Of a stretch of DNA of 64,000 nt, positions 57,928-64,000 are shown piece after piece. Made by a program: the position numbers and the translations under genes. Numbering within the stretch: the first letter of the stretch is position 1; every line of letters begins with the position of its first letter. Below the pieces are notes generated by a model. That model did not search any database and had not been told where the DNA came from. It was given only the letters and a program-made list of their open reading frames with translations. The DNA comes from Azophilus sp965221755 (GTDB lineage Bacteria > Pseudomonadota > Gammaproteobacteria > Pseudomonadales > Azotimanducaceae): positions 3,720,001 to 3,784,000 of the forward strand of contig OZ244921.1 of NCBI GenBank assembly GCA_965221755.1, written 5' to 3'.

Positions 57928-60036
57928 ATGATCGTTCCCAAGCAAGCTCAGCAGTCGCTGCAGATGCTGACCCAGCGCAAGGACGTGATGCTTGCGCTGC
58001 TGCTGGTGTCCATCATCTTCATGATGATCCTGCCCTTGCCCACGGGGCTGGTGGACGTCCTGATCGGCATCAACATGGGGGTTTCCGTGCTGCTGCTGAT
58101 GCTGGCCATCTACATCGGCTCAGCCGGCGAGTTCTTCGCGTTTCCGGCCGTGCTGCTGCTGACCACGCTGTTTCGGCTGGCCTTGTCGATCTCGACGACC
58201 CGGCTGATCCTGCTGCAGGCGGACGCCGGCGCCATCGTCAACACCTTCGGCAACTTCGTGGTCGCCGGCAACCTCGTGGTGGGGATGGTCATCTTCCTCA
58301 TCATCACCATCGTTCAGTTCCTGGTCATCACCAAGGGCGCCGAGCGGGTCGCCGAGGTGAGCGCCCGTTTTTCGCTGGACGCCATGCCCGGCAAGCAGAT
58401 GAGCATCGACGGCGACATGCGCGCGGGCGTCATCGACATGACGGAAGCCCGCAAACGCCGGGAGAAGGTGCAAAACGAAAGCCAACTCTACGGCTCCATG
58501 GACGGCGCCATGAAGTTCGTCAAGGGCGACGCCATCGCCAGCTTGATCATCATCGTCATCAATCTGGTGGGCGGCATGATCATCGGCACCAACCAGCGGG
58601 GCCTCGAACTCGGCGAGGCGATACAGGTTTACTCGATCCTCACCATCGGGGACGGCTTGGTGTCGCAAATTCCCGCCCTGCTGATCGCCATTACCGCCGG
58701 CATCATCGTCACCAGGGTCAGCACGGAGGAGACCGAGAACCTGGCCACCGACATCAGCGCCCAGTTCGGGGCGCAGCCGATGGCCCTGATGGTCGCCGGC
58801 GGGCTCATGGTGGCGTTCGCCTTGATACCCGGCTTCCCGACCCTGACCTTCCTGACGCTGGCCGGCATAACCAGCGGCTTGGGGGTGCTGCTGCTGCGCA
58901 CCTCCGGCAAGCAGGAGGCCTCGCTGGCGGAGCAGCAGGTCTCATCCGTGCTGACGCCCATTTCGACGGAGGCCAGCTCCGAGGCGGAAGTGGAGGCCCA
59001 ACTGCGCGGCGAACAGGAGATCACGCTCGGGGCGCCGGTGCTGCTCGACATCGCCGCGTCCCTGCAGCCGCATCTGGACATGCGGGCGCTGAATCGCGAG
59101 GCCGCCAAGGTGCGGCGGGCGCTGTACCTGGACCTCGGCGTGCCGTTTCCCGGCATTCATGTGCGATTCAACGAGAATCTGGCCGATGACAGCTACGCGG
59201 TCATGCTGCAGGAGGTGCCGGTGGCCCGAGGCGACTTGCGCCCGGGCAACCTGCTGTTCGCGGACAACGAACACCAGCTGGACGTTGCGCGGATTCCCGC
59301 TGAACGGGCGGAGCGCTTTCTGCCCAACATCCCGACGATCTGGATTGAGGAGAAGTATGCGGAGCCGCTGCGCGAAGCCGCCATCTCCTTCATGGAGCTG
59401 CACCGCGTCCTGACGTACCACCTGGCTTACGTCATGCGGCGCTACGCCGAGGAGTTCATCGGCATACAGGAGACCTACAACCTGTTCGAGCGCATCAAGG
59501 ACGCCTATCCGGACCTGATCAAGGAGGCGCAGCGCGTGCTCCCCATCAACAAGACGACGGAGATCCTCAAGCGTCTGGTCAGCGAGGACGTTTCGGTGCG
59601 CAACATCCGCCTGGTGCTTGAGTCCCTAGTGGAATGGGGCCAGCAGGAGAAGGACGTGGTCATGCTGACCGAGTACGTGCGCGGCGACCTCAAGCGCTAC
59701 ATCAGCTACAAGTTCAGCAGCGACCAAAACGTGCTGTCGGCCTACCTGTTCGAGCAGGACATCGAGGAGACCATCCGCGGCGGCATTCGGCAAACCTCCT
59801 CGGGCAACTTCCTGGCGCTGGACCCATCGGTGACCCAGCGCTTGGTGGCCGAAACCACCGCCTTGGTGGGCGACATCAGCCGGCTGGAGAACAAGCCGGT
59901 CCTGGTTACGGCCATGGACATCCGGCGCTACGTGCGCAAGATGCTTGAGATTGACCTCTATGACCTGTCGGTGCTGTCGTTCCAGGAGCTCACCCAGGAG
60001 GTCACCGTGCAGCCGCTGGGCAAGATCGGCTTCTAA
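57928..60036 (+). CDS. sctV: Type III secretion export gate protein SctV
   Basis: This 702-residue SctV/FlhA protein has an N-terminal block of eight helices with the FHIPEP-like region 'AGEFFAFPAVLLLTTLFRLALSISTTRLIL', 'FVVAGNLVVGMVIFLIITIVQFLVITKGAERVAEV' and 'GRFSLDAMPGKQMSIDGDMRAG'-like FHIPEP sequence. A cytoplasmic domain forms the nonameric ring ('VPFPGIHVRFNENLADDSYAVMLQEVPVARGDL', 'LPNIPTIWIEE'). Length and motifs are standard. It takes part in proton-driven export with SctN and SctX/Y. Confidence 0.97.
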   Translation: MIVPKQAQQSLQMLTQRKDVMLALLLVSIIFMMILPLPTGLVDVLIGINMGVSVLLLMLAIYIGSAGEFFAFPAVLLLTTLFRLALSISTTRLILLQADAGAIVNTFGNFVVAGNLVVGMVIFLIITIVQFLVITKGAERVAEVSARFSLDAMPGKQMSIDGDMRAGVIDMTEARKRREKVQNESQLYGSMDGAMKFVKGDAIASLIIIVINLVGGMIIGTNQRGLELGEAIQVYSILTIGDGLVSQIPALLIAITAGIIVTRVSTEETENLATDISAQFGAQPMALMVAGGLMVAFALIPGFPTLTFLTLAGITSGLGVLLLRTSGKQEASLAEQQVSSVLTPISTEASSEAEVEAQLRGEQEITLGAPVLLDIAASLQPHLDMRALNREAAKVRRALYLDLGVPFPGIHVRFNENLADDSYAVMLQEVPVARGDLRPGNLLFADNEHQLDVARIPAERAERFLPNIPTIWIEEKYAEPLREAAISFMELHRVLTYHLAYVMRRYAEEFIGIQETYNLFERIKDAYPDLIKEAQRVLPINKTTEILKRLVSEDVSVRNIRLVLESLVEWGQQEKDVVMLTEYVRGDLKRYISYKFSSDQNVLSAYLFEQDIEETIRGGIRQTSSGNFLALDPSVTQRLVAETTALVGDISRLENKPVLVTAMDIRRYVRKMLEIDLYDLSVLSFQELTQEVTVQPLGKIGF

Positions 60037-60084
60037 ATCCGTGCCCGCGGCTTCGGCAACCGGCGCAAACGAGGGCAGGCAACC

Positions 60085-61446
60085 GTGCTGCAACTGAATC
60101 CAGAAGGCTCCGGCGTGTACAGCAAACCCGACGCCACCCTTGATGGCTTGGCCGAGATCGTTAGCGGCACCCCTTTGGTGGAGACCCGCGGCCGAGTGTT
60201 CGGCGTGACCGGCGCCCTGATCCGCGCCACCGCGCCCAACGTGCGCATTGGCGACCTTTGCCTTCTGCGTCCGCCGGGCAAGCGCGCCGACCAGGAGCAG
60301 TCCCTGGCCGAAGTGGTGGGTTTCGAGAAACGCATCGTGCTGCTCTCCCCAATGGGCAACACCACCGGCATCGCCTCCGACACCGAGGTGGTCGCCACTG
60401 GCCGCACCCACGAAGTGCCGGTCGGCCCGCAACTGCTCGGCAAGGTGCTCAACGGCCTTGGCCAGCCTTTGGACGGTCAGCCCCTGCCGTGCCCAACCGC
60501 CTATCCGGTGTTGGCGGAGCCGCCTGATCCAATGCGGCGCAAGGTGATCGACACGCCGCTGCAGATGGGCCTGCGGGTTTTCGACGGCTTTCTGACCATT
60601 GGCGAAGGTCAGCGGATGGGCATTTTCGCAGCCGCAGGCGGCGGCAAGAGCACCCTGCTGTCGATGCTGATCCGCAACTCCGCGGCGGACGTGAAAATTC
60701 TCGCGCTGATCGGCGAGCGCGGACGGGAGGTGCGTGAGTTCATTGAGCACGACATCGGCGAGGAGGGGCTGAAGCAGTCGGTGATCGTGGTCGCCACATC
60801 GGAGCGGCCGGCCATGGAGCGCCTCAAGGCCGCCCATGTCGCGACCGCCATCGCGGAGTACTTTCGCGACCAGGGGCAGCGCGTCCTGCTGATGATGGAT
60901 TCCGTCACCCGCTTCGCCCGCGCGCAGCGTGAAATCGGCTTGGCGGCGGGGGAGCCGCCGACCCGACGCGGCTTTCCACCTTCCGTGTTCACCGCGCTGC
61001 CGCAGCTGATGGAGCGGGCGGGCCAGTCCGAGATGGGCTCGATCACCGCGCTCTACACGGTGCTGGTCGAGGGCGACGACATGACCGAGCCCGTTGCCGA
61101 CGAGACCCGCTCCATACTCGACGGCCACATCATCCTGTCGAGGAAGCTGGCCCAAGCCACCCACTACCCCGCGGTGGACGTGCTGGGCAGCGTCAGCCGG
61201 GTGATGAACAACATTGTGGATAAGGAGCACCTGCGCGTGGCCGGACGGCTGCGGGAACTGCTGGCCAAGCATCAATCGGTGGAACTGCTGCTCAAGATCG
61301 GCGAGTACAAGCAGGGTTCCGACGCCGACGCCGACGAGGCGGTGCGCAAGGTGGACCAGATCAATGCCGTGCTGAAGCAGGGCCTGCACGAATTCTCCTC
61401 ATTTGAGGAGACGCTGGAACGCATGCGCGCCTTAGTGGACGGCTGA
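60085..61446 (+). CDS. sctN: Type III secretion ATPase SctN
   Basis: This 453-residue rotary ATPase has P-loop 'MGIFAAAGGGKSTLLSMLI', 'LIGERGREVREFIEHDIGEEGL', Walker B 'GQRVLLMMDSVTRFARAQREIGLAAGEPP' and 'YTVLVEGDDMTEPVADETRSILDGHIILSRKLA'. All match SctN/FliI. It unfolds substrates and detaches chaperones. The GTG start (60085) has GAGGGC upstream. sctO starts 6 bp after its stop. Confidence 0.96.
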   Translation: MLQLNPEGSGVYSKPDATLDGLAEIVSGTPLVETRGRVFGVTGALIRATAPNVRIGDLCLLRPPGKRADQEQSLAEVVGFEKRIVLLSPMGNTTGIASDTEVVATGRTHEVPVGPQLLGKVLNGLGQPLDGQPLPCPTAYPVLAEPPDPMRRKVIDTPLQMGLRVFDGFLTIGEGQRMGIFAAAGGGKSTLLSMLIRNSAADVKILALIGERGREVREFIEHDIGEEGLKQSVIVVATSERPAMERLKAAHVATAIAEYFRDQGQRVLLMMDSVTRFARAQREIGLAAGEPPTRRGFPPSVFTALPQLMERAGQSEMGSITALYTVLVEGDDMTEPVADETRSILDGHIILSRKLAQATHYPAVDVLGSVSRVMNNIVDKEHLRVAGRLRELLAKHQSVELLLKIGEYKQGSDADADEAVRKVDQINAVLKQGLHEFSSFEETLERMRALVDG

Positions 61447-61451
61447 CGGAC

Positions 61452-61913
61452 GTGCTTGAGGAGCTGCTGACGGTCAAGCGCCGTCGCGAGGACGACGCCA
61501 TCGCGGCGCTCGCCCAAGCGCGGCGGGCGCTGGAGCAGCAGCAAGTCCTGCTGGAAGCCAAGCGGCGTGAACTCGAGGAGTACCAAGCGTGGCGTCCCAA
61601 GGAGGCCGAACGCTTGTTCGAGGCGGTGCGCAAGCAGGAGGTTTCCCGCGCCAAGCTGGAGCGCTATCGACAGGAAGTCGCCCTGCTCCAGCAGCGGGAG
61701 CTGCAGCTTGGGGAGGAACTCGCCGCCGCCGAGCGTGACGTCGAGGCCGCCAAGTCCAAGGTCGCCCAAGCGGAGCGCCAACGCTTGGATGCGCACAAGG
61801 AGGTCGTGAAGTTCGAGGAGTACCAAAAGCAGATGCTGGAGGAGGAAGCCGCCGAAGCCAGCCGCAGGGAGGAGGCGGAGCTGGAGGATGTGACCGCCGG
61901 CCGCCGGAGTTAG
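61452..61913 (+). CDS. sctO: Type III secretion stalk protein SctO
   Basis: This 153-residue protein is almost entirely coiled coil (long Glu/Arg/Lys/Gln heptads from residue 5 to 145), as expected for SctO/YscO/FliJ, which acts as the central stalk of the ATPase hexamer and recycles chaperones. The position after sctN and the size (YscO 154) support the call. The GTG start is 6 bp after the sctN stop. Its stop is 3 bp from the convergent sctC stop. Confidence 0.9.
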   Translation: MLEELLTVKRRREDDAIAALAQARRALEQQQVLLEAKRRELEEYQAWRPKEAERLFEAVRKQEVSRAKLERYRQEVALLQQRELQLGEELAAAERDVEAAKSKVAQAERQRLDAHKEVVKFEEYQKQMLEEEAAEASRREEAELEDVTAGRRS

Positions 61914-61916
61914 GCC

Positions 61917-63731
61917 CTAACCCCCGTTTGGCGGCGCCTCCGCCCTTTCGACCACCTCCGGCACCGCCGTCAGCCCCAGCCTGGATTCGATCGGCGCACC
62001 GTCAAACCCTGGGTCGAGTTCGTGGTGGATGGTGGCGGGAAGCACCCGAGGGGTGATCAGGAAGTAGCGGGCCACGGTCTGCTCCCGATCGTTTCTGGAG
62101 GAAAACAGCCTGCCCACCAAGGGTATGCGCCCAACGACGGGAAGGCGCTGATTGAAGCGCGTCTGCTCCCGCACGGTGTAGCCGCCCACCAGCAGGCTGT
62201 TGCCCTCGCGGATGACGGCTTGGGTCTGTATGAGGTTTTGGGCCACCTCGGGCACTCCGGTGACTGCCAGCGCCGCCCCGCCCCGCGCCCCGTCCTCAAG
62301 ATGCACGGCCAGCTGGATGCTGCGGTTTCCGGAACCATCCGCTTGATAGATGATGTGCGGACGAATCCGCACCACCCAACCGTAGGACACCGGGGCCAAG
62401 TCAACCGATTCCGAGCGCTCGCCGCCCAATCGAACGTAAAACGTGCGGTTGTTCTGGAACGATGCCTCCTGGTTGTCGAGCGTGACGATGGACGGCTGCG
62501 TCAACAAGCGGCTGCGCCCGGATTCGCGCAATGCGCGCAGACGGACGGCCACCCCGTCAATGTCCAGCTGATTGCGGGAAAACACCAGATTGTTGCCGGA
62601 TTCACCCGGGCTGTTGGTCAACAGGGCATCCTCCGTTTCCAGGCTGAAGCGCCACTCCTCGGCTTCGCTGGAATCGATGTCCAGCACTGAAACGGCAATT
62701 TCGATTTGATCCACCGGCACGTCGAGCTCGGCAATGAGGCGCTCATAGGTCGGCATGCGATGTTTGAGGTCGCGCACGATGACGGCGTTCAAGCGCGGGT
62801 CGCCAATGACGAACGCCTCCCGGCCGCTGGCGCGCAATCCAATGGCATCGGGGCCGTTCGTCGCCTCGCCCCCGCTCTCCTCCCCATCGTCGCCGTCCTG
62901 AATGAGCCCCTCGCCTTTGAGCTTGGGAACCGTGCCCAAGCTCCGCTGCGCCGGCGACGCGCTGGACGCATGGGAGACGTTCATCAGCTGCGCGATCATC
63001 TCGGCCAAGTTGACCACGGGGACTTTGGCGCCAGCCGCATGGTTGGCGGCGCTGTCCACGTAACCGTATTCAATCCGGAAGATGCGTATGGCGAACTCCT
63101 CATCCAGCGCGGCGACGGAGCGCCAAGCGGTCACCGGACTGTCCACAGCGGGCGGCGGCGCTAGGAATCCGACATCCTCCAGGTTGCCAGTGATCTCCTT
63201 GACCAAGTCAACATACCGCGGCGGCCCCGATATCTGGAGAAGATTCGCCGCCGGCAGAAACGTCCACTGCAGCGGCCGGCCGAAGACCCCGATGGTCTCC
63301 AAAGTGGCCTCAAAGGAAGCGCGCTGCGAGAACGGCAACGGGATGGATTCCGTAACCAGTTCCTGCACGTCATAAAAAAAGAGCGTCGTTCCGTCAAACA
63401 CCCAAATGACCTGAAATTCGGCGTTGAGGTAGTTGAGAAACTCGCCCGCAGGGCGGATCGGCACCGAGCCGTCCACCACTAGGTTGATCTCGTCGCTGAC
63501 GACGACGGGCACGTCAACGGCAACGCCGAAGCCGAACAGCAGCGAACGCAGGGATTCGTTGTTGGCGATGTAGCCGTATTGCTCGGAAATCCACTCAGGC
63601 TGCTCCGCCGCGTTGCTGGGCGCAAGCGGCGGCTCAGGGGGCATCGGGTCGGTTTGCTCCTGCGCCGCCGAGGCGGCGGCTAACACAGCAAGGAGCAACG
63701 ACGCGGCGAGCGCGCGCAACCGGGCGCTCAT
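61917..63731 (-). CDS. sctC: Type III secretion outer-membrane secretin SctC
   Basis: This 604-residue secretin has a signal peptide (LAASLLLAVLAAASA), N0/N1 domains ('SLRSLLFGFGVAVDVPVVVSDEI', 'FLNYLNAEFQVIWVFDGTTLFFYD', 'WTFLPAANLLQISGPPRYVDLVKEI') and an N3-like 'GRPLNAVIVRDLKHRMPTYERLIAELDVP' region. The secretin domain contains 'VRIRPHIIYQADG' and 'IREGNSLLVGGYTVREQTRFNQRLPVVGRIPLVGRLFSSR'. It forms the outer ring. It is encoded on the opposite strand to the rest, 7 bp after the SctE-like gene. Confidence 0.95.
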   Translation of the reverse strand: MSARLRALAASLLLAVLAAASAAQEQTDPMPPEPPLAPSNAAEQPEWISEQYGYIANNESLRSLLFGFGVAVDVPVVVSDEINLVVDGSVPIRPAGEFLNYLNAEFQVIWVFDGTTLFFYDVQELVTESIPLPFSQRASFEATLETIGVFGRPLQWTFLPAANLLQISGPPRYVDLVKEITGNLEDVGFLAPPPAVDSPVTAWRSVAALDEEFAIRIFRIEYGYVDSAANHAAGAKVPVVNLAEMIAQLMNVSHASSASPAQRSLGTVPKLKGEGLIQDGDDGEESGGEATNGPDAIGLRASGREAFVIGDPRLNAVIVRDLKHRMPTYERLIAELDVPVDQIEIAVSVLDIDSSEAEEWRFSLETEDALLTNSPGESGNNLVFSRNQLDIDGVAVRLRALRESGRSRLLTQPSIVTLDNQEASFQNNRTFYVRLGGERSESVDLAPVSYGWVVRIRPHIIYQADGSGNRSIQLAVHLEDGARGGAALAVTGVPEVAQNLIQTQAVIREGNSLLVGGYTVREQTRFNQRLPVVGRIPLVGRLFSSRNDREQTVARYFLITPRVLPATIHHELDPGFDGAPIESRLGLTAVPEVVERAEAPPNGG

Positions 63732-63738
63732 CTGCGGA

Positions 63739-63996
63739 TCACTTGTTGTTGTAGTAGTTCCAGAAACGATCCAGAATCGTGTCCGCAGCATCCAACCCCT
63801 GCTTGATGGCGTTCAAGCGGTTGTATTCGTCCGGCGGCGCCCCTCGGCGCAGCGTTGCCTCAACCTGCATCCTGTGTTCGGTGATCGACGACCGGACGGA
63901 ATCCCGAAGAGCGCCTTGGGGATCGTCCTTAAGGCCCGTCTCAATTTCCGTCGTGAAGGATTCCGAGTCGTCTTGGTTCGCTTGGGTTTCAGCCAT
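63739..63996 (-). CDS. sctE: SctE-like co-chaperone (YscE/SsaE family)
   Basis: This 85-residue helical protein ends 'HRMQVEATLRRGAPPDEYNRLNAIKQGLDAADTILDRFWNYYNNK', the helical hairpin with P-x-E/Q-Y-x-x-L and terminal Y-Y-N/H pattern seen in YscE/SsaE/EscE. YscE binds YscG to hold the needle subunit YscF. The N-terminal 30 residues are acidic and disordered. It lies directly upstream of sctC; ATG at 63996 is four bases from the window end, so upstream context is unseen. Confidence 0.75.
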   Translation of the reverse strand: MAETQANQDDSESFTTEIETGLKDDPQGALRDSVRSSITEHRMQVEATLRRGAPPDEYNRLNAIKQGLDAADTILDRFWNYYNNK

Positions 63997-64000
63997 GATG

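Noticed and set aside
1..64000. CRISPR arrays, rRNA genes, complete insertion sequences
   Set aside because: No regularly spaced identical repeats with unique spacers, no rRNA-like stretches and no transposase frames were seen.

Overview
The window is 64 kb of GC-rich, densely packed bacterial DNA. Gene content points to a gammaproteobacterium: tesA is divergent from a ybbA/ybbP-type ABC pair, and there are yaaA, trhO, bolA, nfuA, a close CysB homologue, a DUF1244 protein and a DUF465 protein. No gene fixes the genus. The type III secretion system and several toxin or defence genes would fit a host-associated lifestyle, but that is inference.

Layout. 1-13.4 kb is mostly housekeeping: a partial secreted protein, ybbP-ybbA, tesA, trhO-bolA, yaaA, a DUF1244 gene, lepB, a membrane protein, an FKBP isomerase, prc and a TGS-less thrS. 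13.5-17.1 kb is an accessory patch: a lone AAA ATPase, a MNT/HEPN toxin-antitoxin pair, tRNA-Ser(UGA), the remnant of a Uma2-type nuclease and unreadable gene debris. A 24-bp sequence found beside the tRNA 3' end recurs inverted 1.4 kb away. 17.1-32.4 kb is catabolic: two amidohydrolases, GST, thioesterase, cyclophilin, a Rieske oxygenase, a DUF3604 lipoprotein, a GmrSD-like restriction protein behind an acyl-CoA synthetase, and a 2-oxoacid/acetoin dehydrogenase operon (E1 alpha, E1 beta, AcoX, E2). 32.4-43.8 kb holds cysB, a 5'-nucleotidase, small conserved genes, an AddAB-like recombination helicase-nuclease pair, a DAHP synthase behind an aromatic-rich leader peptide and attenuator, and nfuA.

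44.1-64 kb is a Ysc-type type III secretion locus. Block one is sctF-G-I-J-K-L, a chaperone, then sctT-U. An RND efflux pair on the opposite strand interrupts it. Block two is a translocator-like gene, sctW, a chaperone, sctX-Y-V-N-O, and then convergent sctC-sctE. The order W-chaperone-X-Y-V and F-G-I-J-K-L mirrors the Yersinia virA and virC operons. Genes for SctD, P, Q, R and S are not in the window.

The most unusual feature is a family of about twelve intergenic repeats. Each full unit has a conserved core of about 45 bp, then two hairpins. The hairpin arms are swapped between copies while pairing is kept. Full copies lie only between divergently transcribed genes, and at several loci the last hairpin ends within a few bases of a promoter-like -35 box. 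The second regulatory highlight is the leader peptide MLKDKTFFWVRYFGRFAVA with a terminator ahead of the DAHP synthase.
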